Part shown: piece by piece, positions 36,217-45,607 of the stretch | How positions within the stretch are numbered: position 1 is the stretch's first letter | How the letters are laid out: the number at the start of each line of letters is the position of its first letter | Translations under genes and position numbers: made by a program | Notes under the pieces: generated by a model | What the model was told of the DNA's origin: nothing | Seen by the model: only the letters and a program-made list of their open reading frames with translations | The model's database searches: none | NCBI GenBank assembly: GCA_036272935.1 | Contig: DATAXP010000125.1 | Location: forward strand, 1-64,000 | Length of the DNA stretch: 64,000 bases | Direction: 5' to 3' | Origin: DATAXP01 sp036272935 | Lineage (GTDB): Bacteria > Planctomycetota > Planctomycetia > Pirellulales > PNKZ01

Positions 36217-36244
36217 ACGCGGCGACCAAGATTGCCGGCTAAAC
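36217..36244 (-). repeat. Family-A palindrome, copy 8
   Basis: Minus strand GTTTAGC, arms CGGCAATC and GGTCGCCG, loop TT. One wobble and one mismatch in the arms, so a partly decayed copy. Downstream of the small basic protein gene. Confidence 0.8.
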
Positions 36245-36379
36245 GGCGCTGCTGCCGCGTCCATTGATCTTGCTCCGAACCGAGCGGGTCGATAGCATTT
36301 CGTCCCTCGGCGCGCCGGGTGATTCCCCGAACGCATGACGCTTGCGCCGGGTGGGGCTTTGGGGAAAGGACTCCACAAC

Positions 36380-37432
36380 ATGGCACGCACCTTGGCCGAC
36401 ATCGCCGCCTGGCTGGGCGGCACGCTGGTCGGCGACGGAACCGTCCTCATCACCGGCGCCGCACCTTTGGGCAGCGCGAAGCCGGGCGATCTGACGCTGA
36501 TTGATGAGAGCGAAAAGGCGCATCGCCGCAGCACCGGCAACGCCGCGGCGGCAATTGCCCCGCGCAACTATGCCCCGCGCGATCTGCCGACCGTGCAAGT
36601 CGACAATCCGCACGCGGCCTTCGCCCAAGTGGTTGCGTTGTTCCGGCCGCCATTGGCTCCGCCGTCGCCGGGCATCAGTCCGCAAGCTCACATCGCCCCG
36701 TCGGCACGCATCGCACCGGATGTGACCATTCTTTCGGGCGTCACCATCGGCGACGACGTGACGATCGGCCGCGGCTCGGTAATCCACGCCGGCTGCCACA
36801 TTTTCCCCGGCTGCTCGTTGGGCGAGAACGTGACGCTGTTTCCGAACGTCGTGCTCTACGAGCATACCGCGATCGGCGCGCGGGTGATCGTGCATGCCGG
36901 CGCGGTGCTCGGCGCTTACGGCTTCGGGTACAAGCTGCACGGCGGCAAGTACCAACTTTCGGCGCAGTTGGGCTATGTCGAAATCGCCGACGATGTCGAG
37001 ATCGGCGCGTGCTCGACGATCGATCGCGGCACGTACGGACCGACGATCGTCGGCGAGGGGACCAAGATCGACAACCAAGTGATGATCGCCCACAACTGCC
37101 GCATCGGCCGGCACAACATCATCTGCTCGCAGGTTGGCATTGCCGGCAGCACCACGACCGGCGACTATGTGATCATGGCCGGTCAAGTTGGCGTGCGCGA
37201 TCATGTGCACATCGGCGATCGGGCGGTGCTCTGTGGCAAGAGCGGCGTCACGAACGACGTCCGCGCCGGTGAGCAGATGCTCGGCAATCCGGCCACGCCG
37301 CTGCGCGACGAAAAGCTCAAGCAAGCGGTGCTCAACCGCTTGCCCGAGATGCGCAAGCAGTTCAAGGAATTCGAGCGCACGCTGGCCCGGTTCGAGCGGC
37401 AGTTCGGCTGCGGACCGGGCGCCGCCGCGTAG
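36380..37432 (+). CDS. lpxD: UDP-3-O-acylglucosamine N-acyltransferase
   Basis: 350 residues. Third step of lipid A synthesis: N-acylation of UDP-3-O-acylglucosamine. N-terminal uridine-binding part (TLADIAAWLGGTLVGDG) and a left-handed beta helix with hexapeptide repeats (VTILSGVTIGDDVTIGRGSV...); catalytic His in MIAHNCRIGRHNII. AAAGGA about 10 nt before the ATG decides the start. Spaced 22 nt from lpxI. Confidence 0.95.
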   Translation: MARTLADIAAWLGGTLVGDGTVLITGAAPLGSAKPGDLTLIDESEKAHRRSTGNAAAAIAPRNYAPRDLPTVQVDNPHAAFAQVVALFRPPLAPPSPGISPQAHIAPSARIAPDVTILSGVTIGDDVTIGRGSVIHAGCHIFPGCSLGENVTLFPNVVLYEHTAIGARVIVHAGAVLGAYGFGYKLHGGKYQLSAQLGYVEIADDVEIGACSTIDRGTYGPTIVGEGTKIDNQVMIAHNCRIGRHNIICSQVGIAGSTTTGDYVIMAGQVGVRDHVHIGDRAVLCGKSGVTNDVRAGEQMLGNPATPLRDEKLKQAVLNRLPEMRKQFKEFERTLARFERQFGCGPGAAA

Positions 37433-37454
37433 ACCTGGGACGGATTCACCGCTC

Positions 37455-38357
37455 ATGAGCCTGGCGACAGCAATCGCACCGGCCCCCGTGAAGCCAACCG
37501 CGCCGCGGCGCGTCGGCCTGATTGCCGGCTGGGGGCGCTACCCGATCCTCGTGGCCGAGGAGTTGCGACGCCAGGGCTGCGAAACCTATTGCGTCGGCCT
37601 CGAAGGACATGCCGACCCGATACTGGCCGAGCTCTGTGCCGGCTTCTGCACGATGGGTTTCGGCAGGCTAGGCCGCGCAATCCGATATATGCGGCAACAC
37701 GGCGTACACGACGCCACGATGGCCGGCAAAGTCCACAAGCTGCGGCTATTCACGCCGTGGATGTGGGCCAGGCAGATGCCAGATTGGCGCACGTGGCGGC
37801 GGTTCGCCAAGCACTTTTTGTTCGCGATGAAGGACCGCAAGGACGACACGCTGCTACGGGCGGTGATCGACGAGTTTGCCCTGGACGGCATCCATTTCGC
37901 CCCCGCCACCGAATTTGCACCGGAGCTGCTCGTGAAGCCAGGAAATCTCACCCGCCGTGTGCCGTCGCGCAGCGAGCGGCGCGACATCGAGTTCGGTTGG
38001 AAGATCGCCAAGGAACTGGGGCGGCTCGACATCGGCCAATGCGTCGCGGTGAAGCGCGAGGCGACGCTGGCGCTCGAGGCAATTGAAGGGACCGACCGGT
38101 GCATCGAGCGCGCCGGCGAGCTGTGCACCGCTCGAAACTTCACGGTGGTGAAGGTCGCCAAGCCGAAGCAGGACATGCGCTTCGACGTGCCTACGATCGG
38201 CGTTGGCACGCTGGAAACCATGGTCCGCGCCGGGGCAAGCTGCCTGGCGATCGAAGCGGGGCGCACCATCCTGCTCGACCAGCAGGACGTGATCGCCTAC
38301 GCCGACCGGCACAAGCTGGCGATCGTGGCGCTCGATGCCGAAGGCGCCGGCGCTTAG
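37455..38357 (+). CDS. lpxI: UDP-2,3-diacylglucosamine diphosphatase LpxI
   Basis: 300 residues, DUF1009/LpxI family. Hydrolyses UDP-2,3-diacylglucosamine to lipid X, the step that LpxH performs in enterics. Recognised by GLIAGWGRYPILVAEELRRQG, GKVHKLRLFTPWM, DDTLLRAVIDEF, IGQCVAVKREATLALEAIEGTD and DVPTIGVGTLETM. Directly downstream of lpxD. Confidence 0.92.
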   Translation: MSLATAIAPAPVKPTAPRRVGLIAGWGRYPILVAEELRRQGCETYCVGLEGHADPILAELCAGFCTMGFGRLGRAIRYMRQHGVHDATMAGKVHKLRLFTPWMWARQMPDWRTWRRFAKHFLFAMKDRKDDTLLRAVIDEFALDGIHFAPATEFAPELLVKPGNLTRRVPSRSERRDIEFGWKIAKELGRLDIGQCVAVKREATLALEAIEGTDRCIERAGELCTARNFTVVKVAKPKQDMRFDVPTIGVGTLETMVRAGASCLAIEAGRTILLDQQDVIAYADRHKLAIVALDAEGAGA

Positions 38358-38380
38358 CGCACATTCTCTTAGCCCCGAGC

Positions 38381-38625
38381 GCCACAACATTATGCAACCG
38401 CTAGCGATTGGGCCGTGAGACATTTAACCGCAGGGGGCGCAGGGGACGCGGAGATCAGGGCAGAGAACCACGGATGGCACCGATTCCACGGATGCTGGTG
38501 GCCGTTTCGATCCGTGGTATCCGTGTGATCCGTGGTTTTGCTAAGCCGGCGGCGGATCGCATTCGCTCTGCGACCACTCTGCGTCCTCTGCGGTTCTACT
38601 CCGCTAGCCGTTGCATAATGTTGGC
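38381..38625. repeat. Three palindromes nested inside each other
   Basis: Outer arms 38381-38406 (GCCACAACATTATGCAACCG) and 38602-38625 (CGTTGCATAATGTTGGC). Middle arms 38426-38454 (AACCGCAGGGGGCGCAGG) and 38566-38595 (CTCTGCGTCCTCTGCGGTT). Inner arms 38466-38492 (AACCACGGATGGCACC) and 38510-38537 (ATCCGTGTGATCCGTGGTT). The three differ in sequence type and are strictly concentric. Confidence 0.85.
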
Positions 38626-38698
38626 AAGCGAGGGGGGCCTGGGCGCCGCCGAAGTAGCAATGTCCAAGACCGCTCGCTCGCACTCGCGGCTAGTTGGA

Positions 38699-38765
38699 AC
38701 CCCTCTACCTTTGGGAGAGGGTGGCCGCCGCGATTCAATTAGCCGCGTCGCTCGTCGACGCGTGA
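38699..38765. repeat. Palindrome remnants
   Basis: A half element (CCCTCTACCTTTGGGAGAGGG) related to that at 45141-45266, then ATTAGC with arms CGCGTCG/CGACGCG, a possible decayed family-A copy. Confidence 0.5.
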
Positions 38766-39227
38766 GGCAAGCCGCGAGGCCAAATATCGTGTTCAGACTG
38801 ACACATTAGAGATTCATGAAAAAGATGGCGGGACGTGTGGTCGCATGATAAATTTGCCCCTGCTAACGGCTGGGCTGTATACCCCGACCACGGTGCCCTG
38901 CGGGGCACTGTTTTTTGCCGCACGACGGACCCTTGTGGGTTCGCAGCAGGGCGCGGATGCGTGGCAAGGAAGGACTTCGGTCCTTGTTCCGTCGGGCGTT
39001 TCTCTCACGAGGCGATTGGCCGTCTGATGCTTCACGAATTCCAACAGCGTCACGGATACCAATAGCACCTGGTGTCGCGCTGGCCGCGGTCCGCACCGGT
39101 CGTGCGCACGGGGTTCGTGGTTTTTCCCGCGCGTTGAACGATTCACCAGCGGTCGGCGAGTGCTCGGCGAGTGGTTGGCGGCGGTCACGTATTCTTCGTT
39201 TCTTCGTGCACAGAAAGGAACCACTCC
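38766..39227. other. Leader region of the surface protein gene
   Basis: About 460 nt without a convincing gene. One small hairpin (GTGCCC/GGGCAC near 38891-38906). An ORF fragment MINLPLLTAGLYTPTTV (from 38845) has no support beyond being open. Confidence 0.3.
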
Positions 39228-42200
39228 ATGTCGTTCCCATCCTGGCTGCCCTCGTTGTTTCCGTCCCGTCGTCGCCAGGACCGCAGGGGGGCCCGCCGCC
39301 GCAGCACGCTCGCCATCGCACACTGCTTTCGTTTGAATGCTTGGAAGAGCGCAGGCTGCTGACGGCCGGCGCCTGGGCCGCCACCGGCAGCTTGAACACC
39401 GTACGCGACGATGACACGGCGACGCTGCTGAACAACGGCCAGGTCCTCGTCGCCGGCGGTGACGGCAACAGCGGCTATCTGTCCAGCGCGGAGCTGTACA
39501 ACCCGGCGACGGGCATCTGGACCGCCACCGGCAGCTTGAACACCGCACGCGACGATGACACGGCGACCCTGCTGAACAGCGGCCAGGTCCTCGTCGCCGG
39601 CGGTCGCGGCCCCAGCGGCCTTCTGGCCAGCGCGGAGCTGTATAACCCGGCGACGGGCATCTGGACCGCCACCGGCAGCTTGAACACCGCACGCTACGAA
39701 GACACGGCGACGCTGCTGAACAATGGCCAGGTCCTCGTCGCCGGCGGTTACGGCAACAGCGTTCTGGCCAGCGCGGAGCTGTATAGCGAGCCCCTGTTCA
39801 TCTCGAGCCTCAGCCCGCCCTCGGCCGTGACCGGCACCGCGTCGTTCACCCTCACCGTGAATGGCTCCGACTTTCAAAGCGACTCGGCCGTCGAGTGGAA
39901 CGGCGCTCCCTTGACCACGACCTATGTGAGTGCCTACCAACTGCTGGCGACGGTGCCGGCGGGCGACCTGGCCGTGCCCTACGGCAGCGCGAGCATCACC
40001 GTGCTGAACCCGACGACAGACGCGGGCACTTCTCCCGCAGCCGTTTTTTACCTGGACGCGCCCGGCGCGACGGCCCCCACGCTGACCAACCCCACGTCAA
40101 CCTCGATCACCCTCGCCACCGCGACCCTGGGGGGCACGGTGACGGCCGATAACGGCGCCATCATCCAGAAGCGCGGCATCCTCTACGCCCCGACCTCGAC
40201 CGATCCCAATCCGACGCTCGGCGACGGCAAAGCGATCGAAGTGGATGACCCCGCCGTCGGCAATGGCATGGCCGGCACGCTGGTCAGCCCCTTCGCCGAC
40301 AGCATCTCCGGCCTGAACTTCAACACCAGCTATTCCTTTGTCGCCTTCGCCACCAATGATATCGGCACCAGCTACACCAGCCCCGTTGCCGTCTTCAACA
40401 CTCTGCCGCCGAACGTGGTTGGCTGGGGGCTTGATACCAGCGGGCAGCTCGGCAACAGCGGCACCACGAATCAAAGCACTCCCGCCGTGGTGCAGATTAC
40501 CGGCGCCACCGGCGTGGCCAGCAGCAGCCTCAATACGCTCCTCCTGAACGCGGACGGCACCGTGTCGGTCACGGGGAGTAATGCAAACGGCCAGCTCGGC
40601 AACGGCACGACCGGCGGCGCCGTGCGAACCGTTCCCGGCGTCGTCCCCGGTCTCTCCGGGGTTGTGGCGGTGGCCACCGGCACTCAGTTCGGTCTCGCTC
40701 TCAAGTCGGACGGCACGGTGTGGGCCTGGGGGCTTGGCACCTCCGGGCAACTCGGCAACGGGACGACCACCAGCAGCAACGTGCCGGTCCAGGTTTCCGG
40801 GCTGACCGGCGTGACGGCGATTGCCGCCGGAGGAGCCTTCGGCCTCGCGCTGGAGCCGGACGGCACCGTGCGCGCCTGGGGGCTTGGCACCTCCGGACAG
40901 CTCGGCAACGGGACGACCACCAACAGCAACGTGCCGGTCCAGGTTTCCGGGCTGACCGGCGTGACGGCGATCGCCAGCGGCAGCCTTAGCACGAGCTCGT
41001 TCGCGGTGGAAGGAAACACCTCCGTCTCGACCACGACCGCGGTCGCCTCGTCCAGCAGCGGCACGTCAATCTACGGCACATCGGACACGTTCACCGCCAC
41101 CGTGACCGTGACCAGCGGCGGCGCGGCGGTGACCTCGGGCAGCGTCCAGTTCTACGCCGACGGAAACGCCCTCGGCAGCCCCGTCGCCGTGAGCGGCAGC
41201 GGCCTTGCGACGAGCCCGGCGATCAGCACGCTGCAAGTGACCGGCAGCGCGCATGCAATCACGGCCGATTATCTCGGCGCCACCGGCTTTGCGACCAGCA
41301 ACGGCACCCTGGCCGGCGGGCAGACCATCACGCCGCTGACGCTGGCGGTGACCGGCATCACGGCCAGCAACAAGCCCTACGACGGCACCACCACCGCCAC
41401 CGCCCAGTTGATTCTGGGCCTGGCGGGCCTGAGCGGCGTGATTTCTCCGGACAACGTCTTCCTGGTCACAACCGGCGCCGCCGGCACGTTCGACTTCGCG
41501 GACGTGAACACGGCCAGCACGGTCACGATTTCCGGCCTGGCGCTGGGCGGCAGCCAGGCCAGTGATTACCAGTTGCCGACCATCGAGGACACCACCCCCG
41601 CCAGCATCACGCAGGCCCCGCTGACAGTGAGCGGCATCACGGCCAACAACAAGCCCTACGACGGCACCCTTGCGGCCACGCTCAACATCACGGCCGCGAG
41701 CCTGAACGGCCTGGCGACGGGCGACAGCGGCGTCACGCTCGACGTCAGCGGCGCCACGGGGACATTCGCGTCGGCCGGCGTGGCCAATAACATCGCCGTT
41801 CAGATCGCCAACATCATCTTCGGCGGCATGACCCAGGACGGCACCGCAGCCAGCGTGGACTACACGCTTCCGCAGCCGGCAACCACGGCGAACATCACCT
41901 CGCTGGTCAGCAACGTCGGCAGCACGGTGAATTACACCGTCGGCGGTCCGGCGGTGGCGCTGGCCGGCTCCGCCACGGTGTCCGACCCCAGCAGCCTGGC
42001 GAACTCGAAGCTGGTGGTGACCATCGGCAATTCCGGCACGTATGACGTCGCCACGATCGCCGCCGGCAACGGTGTGACGATCAACAACAGCGCGCTGCGG
42101 TACGGCGGCCAGGTGATCGGTTACTTCGCCCCCAGCTCCGGTGCGACGCCGCTGGTGGTGCAGTTCACCGGCCTGGCCACGACCGCCGCCGTGCAAGCGG

Positions 42201-42787
42201 TGATCGACGACGTGGTGTTCTCGAACACGTATCGCGGCGCCTCGGTCTACGACCGCACCGCCAGCTTGCAGTTGACTGATCAGAACAGCGTGGTCGTCGG
42301 CTCGGTGACCACGACCATTCATTTCGTCGCCGCGGCACCGACGGTCGGCAACCTCGGCCCCACGACGAACTACACGCCCGGCAGCGGAGGGACGGTCGTT
42401 GCCGGAAGCGCCACCGTCTCGGGCCAGAATGACCTGGAGAACTCGAAGCTCGTGGTGTCGATCAGCAACGCTGGCACGACCGATGCATTGTTGATCTCGC
42501 CCGGCAATGGCATTACGCTCGCGGGGAGCAGCACCGCCGGGATTTTCCAGGTGTTATATAACGGAGTAATCGTTGGTTGGTACCAGCCCGGCTCGGGCTC
42601 GACGCCCTTGGTGGTGCAGTTCAACAGCGCGGCCACAGTTGCCGCCGTGCAAGCGGTCACCGACGACATCGCCTACTGCAACACCAACTCGGCGATGAGC
42701 GTCTACGACCGCACGGTTAGTTTCACGTTAACCGACGGTCTGGGGACCACGTCGACGCCAGCGAGCAAGACGATCCACGTGACCTAG
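39228..42787 (+). CDS. Large surface protein: kelch, TIG, RCC1, Ig-like and YDG domains; apparent frameshift
   Basis: About 1190 residues. The ATG at 39228 has AAAGGA upstream and gives MSFPSWLPSLFPSRRRQDR, but its frame hits a stop 135 nt on, while the conserved SFECLEERRLLT motif lies in another frame. A six-G run (39286-39291) sits between; one extra G would join them. The rest reads through: three kelch-like repeats (TATGSLNTARDDDTATLL), an IPT/TIG domain, a fibronectin-like segment, RCC1-like repeats (WGLGTSGQLGNGTTT), an Ig-like domain, two YDG domains (ITASNKPYDGT) and two long beta repeats. No dockerin, PEP-CTERM or anchor at the end. Probably exported; adhesion is inference. Confidence 0.7.
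39381..39790 (+). repeat. 144-bp direct repeats encoding kelch units
   Basis: Units start at 39381, 39525 and 39669 (period 144 nt, 48 residues), almost identical at DNA level (GCCACCGGCAGCTTGAACAC in each). Confidence 0.85.
40721..40980 (+). repeat. 150-bp direct repeats encoding RCC1 units
   Basis: Units starting at 40721 and 40871 are near-identical (CCTGGGGGCTTGGCACCTCC), with a third more diverged unit upstream at about 40420. Confidence 0.8.
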
Positions 42788-42825
42788 GGCGCGTTTCAAA
42801 ACGGTGTGGCGTCCTGTCGGGGTGC

Positions 42826-42850
42826 CATGTCCACGCTCGTCGTGGACATG
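42826..42850. terminator. Hairpin CATGTCCACG/CGTGGACATG
   Basis: Perfect 10-bp stem 40 nt after the surface protein stop; no U-run, but position and the following palindrome pair suggest a bidirectional terminator against rpsI. Confidence 0.5.
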
Positions 42851-42855
42851 CGTAA

Positions 42856-42919
42856 ATTTAGCCGGCGGCCTTGGCCGCCGCGTTTACAGCGGCGCGGCGG
42901 GCAAGCCCGCCGGCTAAAC
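42856..42919. repeat. Family-A inverted pair (copies 9 and 10)
   Basis: Plus copy 42856-42885: TTTAGC, arms CGGCGGCC/GGCCGCCG, loop TT. Minus copy 42890-42919: GTTTAGC, arms CGGCGGGC/GCCCGCCG. Arms differ between the two, so they are separate copies placed tail to tail 4 nt apart. Located between convergent genes. Confidence 0.92.
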
Positions 42920-42928
42920 ATAATGCGA

Positions 42929-43345
42929 TTAGCGCTTCGAGAACTGCGTGCCGCGGCGGGCGCCGCGCAGACCGTAGTGCTTGCGTTCCTTCATGCGGCC
43001 GTCGCGGGTGAGCAGGTTGGTCTGCCGCAGCGCTTCTTCGAGTCCCGCGTCGAACGCCTTGAGCGCCCGGGCAACACCCAGCTTGCAGGCCCCTGCCTGG
43101 CCGGTCGGACCGCCGCCGTGGACGGAAACCACCACGTCGACCGCGCTGCGGCGATCGGTCGCCACGAGCGGAGCCAAGAAGTCGGCCCGGTCGCGCTCGT
43201 TGAGAAAGTATTTCTCCAGCGGCCGCGAGTTGATCAAAATCGTGCCATTGCCCGCACGCACCCGCACACGGGCCACCGAGGTCTTGCGCCGACCGGTGCC
43301 GAGCGCATCGTTGGCCGATCCTTTGCTAACCGTAGCCGTCGACAT
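42929..43345 (-). CDS. rpsI: 30S ribosomal protein S9
   Basis: 138 residues: GTGRRKTSVARVRVRAGNGTILINSRPLEKYF at the start and RERKHYGLRGARRGTQFSKR-type end (KERKHYGLRGARRGTQFSKR), which contacts tRNA in the ribosome P site. N-terminal extension of about 15 residues before the core. Downstream of rplM by 16 nt, the universal L13-S9 operon. Confidence 0.98.
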   Translation of the reverse strand: MSTATVSKGSANDALGTGRRKTSVARVRVRAGNGTILINSRPLEKYFLNERDRADFLAPLVATDRRSAVDVVVSVHGGGPTGQAGACKLGVARALKAFDAGLEEALRQTNLLTRDGRMKERKHYGLRGARRGTQFSKR

Positions 43346-43361
43346 AATATCCTCGTGTGCG

Positions 43362-43799
43362 TTACTTGACGCCGAGCTCTTTCGGCTCGGGATTCTGGGC
43401 CTGGTGCGGATGCTCCGAGCCGGTGTACACCTTCAGCTTGTCGAGCATCTTGTAGGCCAGCTTGTTCTTGGGCAGCATGCGGCGGACCGCCTCGCGAAGC
43501 ACCTCGGTGGGATTGCGCTCGAGCCGCTCGGCAGCCGTCTCGCTGCGGAGCCGGGTCCAGCCGGTGTACCAGGTGTATTTCTTCTGCAGCCACTTCTTGC
43601 CGGTGAACACAACCCGCTCGGCATTGAGCACGACGACGTAATCGCCCGTGTCGACGTGCGGCGTGTAGGTGGGGCGGTGCTTGCCCATCAGCACCATGGC
43701 GATGTCCGAGGCGAGCCGGCCGACCACCTTGTCCGTGGCATCGACCAGCCACCAGCGCTGCTCGACTTCGCCGGGCTTGGCCATGTACGTCTTCGTCAT
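43362..43799 (-). CDS. rplM: 50S ribosomal protein L13
   Basis: 145 residues, normal length: WWLVDATDKVVGRLASDIAMVLMGKHRPTYTPH, GDYVVVLNAERVVFTGKKWLQKKYTWYTGW and LERNPTEVLREAVRRMLPKNKLAYKMLDKLKVYTGSEHPH. Early 50S assembly protein; first gene of the pair with rpsI. Confidence 0.98.
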   Translation of the reverse strand: MTKTYMAKPGEVEQRWWLVDATDKVVGRLASDIAMVLMGKHRPTYTPHVDTGDYVVVLNAERVVFTGKKWLQKKYTWYTGWTRLRSETAAERLERNPTEVLREAVRRMLPKNKLAYKMLDKLKVYTGSEHPHQAQNPEPKELGVK

Positions 43800-43946
43800 C
43801 GCAGACCTTCCATCTCCGAGGAACCCGAGGGGCGCCGGTGGGGCGACCGGCGCGAAACAGCCAATTTAGCGGTATCGCCTTGCAGGTTCAAGGCGTTCGA
43901 CTTACCTTTTCACCGGGCCTGAGGGGCACGATCACGGTCATCCTGC

Positions 43947-43965
43947 CCCCGGGCAAAGCCCGGGG
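43947..43965 (+). promoter_or_regulatory. Hairpin in the pntAA leader
   Basis: CCCCGGGC, loop AAA, GCCCGGGG; a perfect 8-bp stem ending 11 nt before the pntAA ATG. Similar in size to the family-A stem but without GTTTAGC. Could hold the ribosome site region in structure. Confidence 0.4.
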
Positions 43966-43976
43966 CGAAGTGCGCC

Positions 43977-45134
43977 ATGAAGATCGGCGTCGTCAACGAA
44001 ACCTTCCCCGGCGAAACGCGCGTCGCGCTCATTCCCGCCTCGCTGGCGGCGTTGGGCAAGGCGGGCATGCAACTGCTCGTCGAAACGGGCGCCGGCAGCC
44101 GCGCCGGCTTTGCCGACAGTGCCTACGCCGAAAAAGGGGCGCAGGTGCTGGCATCGCGGGCCGAGGTGTTCGCCGCCGCCGATCTGGTGGCCCAGGTGCG
44201 GTCATTAGGGGCAAACCTCACGGCGGGGATCACCGACCTGGGGCTGATGCGCTCGGGGCAGGCGATCGTCGGCTTTTGCGATCCCTTGAGCGAACCGGCC
44301 GCGGCGCAGCAAGTCGCTGCTACCGGCGCGATGCTGCTGTCGATGGAACTGGTCCCACGCATCACACGCGCTCAGAGCATGGACGCGCTGTCGAGCATGG
44401 CGACCGTTGCCGGCTACAAGGCGGTGCTGCTCGGGGCCGAAGCGTTGCCGAAGATGTTTCCGATGTTGATGACCGCGGCCGGCACGTTGTCGCCGGCCAA
44501 AGTGTTCGTGATGGGAACCGGCGTCGCGGGCTTGCAGGCGATCGCCATGGCACGCCGGCTCGGCGCGGTCGTGTCGGCCACCGACGTGCGTGCCGCGGCG
44601 AAAGAACAGGTGCAAAGCCTCGGCGCGAAGTTCGTCGAGTCGAGCGTCGACACCACCAAGACCGAAGGCTCTGGCGGCTACGCCAAGGCGCTTGATGAAG
44701 ACGCCGCGCGTCGCCAGCGCGAAGCGCTCGCGCAAGCCGTCGCCGAGAGCGACGTGGTCGTCACCACCGCGGCAGTGCCGGGGCGCAAGGCACCGATCCT
44801 GCTGACCACCGCTATGGTCGAGGCGATGGCACCAGGAAGCGTGGTTGTCGACTTGGCGGCCGAGCGCGGCGGCAACTGTGAATTGACTCGCGCCGGACAA
44901 ACGATCTCACACCACGGCGTCACCATCCTGGGGCCTATGAACCTGCCGGCCACCGTCCCCAGCCACGCCAGTCAACTTTATGCGAAGAATGTCGCCACGC
45001 TGCTGCTGCACCTGGTGAAGAATGGCCAACTCACGATCGACACCGCCGACGAGATTACCCGGGAAATCCTGGTGACCCGCGACGGCCAGATGGTTCACCC
45101 AAGAGTGAAGGAAATCTTAGAAACAAAAGCCTGA
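43977..45134 (+). CDS. pntAA: NAD(P) transhydrogenase alpha subunit, part 1
   Basis: 385 residues. NAD(H)-binding domain I of the proton-pumping transhydrogenase that transfers hydride from NADH to NADP. Visible: KIGVVNETFPGETRVALIPASL, VFVMGTGVAGLQAIAMARRLGAVVSATDVRAAAKEQ Rossmann region, and RQREALAQAVAESDVVVTTAAVPGRKAPILLT. Ends before the membrane part, so the alpha subunit is split in this organism. Next gene is 152 nt away, a gap filled by a long palindrome. Confidence 0.94.
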   Translation: MKIGVVNETFPGETRVALIPASLAALGKAGMQLLVETGAGSRAGFADSAYAEKGAQVLASRAEVFAAADLVAQVRSLGANLTAGITDLGLMRSGQAIVGFCDPLSEPAAAQQVAATGAMLLSMELVPRITRAQSMDALSSMATVAGYKAVLLGAEALPKMFPMLMTAAGTLSPAKVFVMGTGVAGLQAIAMARRLGAVVSATDVRAAAKEQVQSLGAKFVESSVDTTKTEGSGGYAKALDEDAARRQREALAQAVAESDVVVTTAAVPGRKAPILLTTAMVEAMAPGSVVVDLAAERGGNCELTRAGQTISHHGVTILGPMNLPATVPSHASQLYAKNVATLLLHLVKNGQLTIDTADEITREILVTRDGQMVHPRVKEILETKA

Positions 45135-45140
45135 ACACAG

Positions 45141-45266
45141 CCCTTCTCCCTCCGGGAGAAGGTGGCCGAAGGCCGGATGAGGGTGAGCTGGCATCGATGA
45201 CGAGTACCCGCTTCACCCTCACCCGGTCGTCGCGGCGACGACCACCCTCTCCCGAAGGGAGAGGGG
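45141..45266. repeat. 126-bp palindrome (CCCTTCTCCCTCCGGGAGAAGG type)
   Basis: Left arm CCCTTCTCCCTCCGGGAGAA, GGTGGCCGAAGGCC, GGATGAGGGTGA; right arm TCACCCTCACC, CGGTCGTCGCGGCGACGACC, CTCTCCCGAAGGGAGAGG. Sits within the transhydrogenase operon between pntAA and pntAB. A half copy is at 38699. Confidence 0.88.
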
Positions 45267-45286
45267 TTAAATAAGGATAACCGTCA

Positions 45287-45607
45287 ATGTCGATGGAAGC
45301 TGTCACCACCATTCTCGAACTGTACGTCTTCGTGCTGGCCGGGTTCGTCGGCTACCAGTTGATCACGCGCGTGCCGCCGCTGTTGCACACGCCGTTGATG
45401 TCGGCCACGAACGCCATCTCGGGCATCTCGCTCGTCGGTTCGCTGGTGGTGGCCGGGGGCGAGTTCAGCGGGTTGGCCACATTCCTGGGCTTCATCGCGG
45501 TCACCGCGGCGACGATCAACGTCGTCGGCGGGTTCATGATCACCGATCGCATGCTGAAGATGTTCAAGCCGCAAGGCTCGTCGGAGCGCCCGAAGGAACC
45601 CGCATGA
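45287..45607 (+). CDS. pntAB: NAD(P) transhydrogenase alpha subunit, part 2
   Basis: 106 residues with three hydrophobic segments: ILELYVFVLAGFVGYQLITRVPPLLHTPLMSATNAISGISLVG is typical of the first membrane part of domain II. AT-rich GGATAACC region upstream. Overlaps pntB by 4 nt (ATGA). Confidence 0.94.
   Translation: MSMEAVTTILELYVFVLAGFVGYQLITRVPPLLHTPLMSATNAISGISLVGSLVVAGGEFSGLATFLGFIAVTAATINVVGGFMITDRMLKMFKPQGSSERPKEPA

Noticed and set aside
38915..39227. Extended N-terminus of the surface protein frame
   Set aside because: The Arg-rich sequence before 39228 resembles no signal peptide; a ribosome site precedes the ATG at 39228 in another frame, so a frameshift is the better reading.
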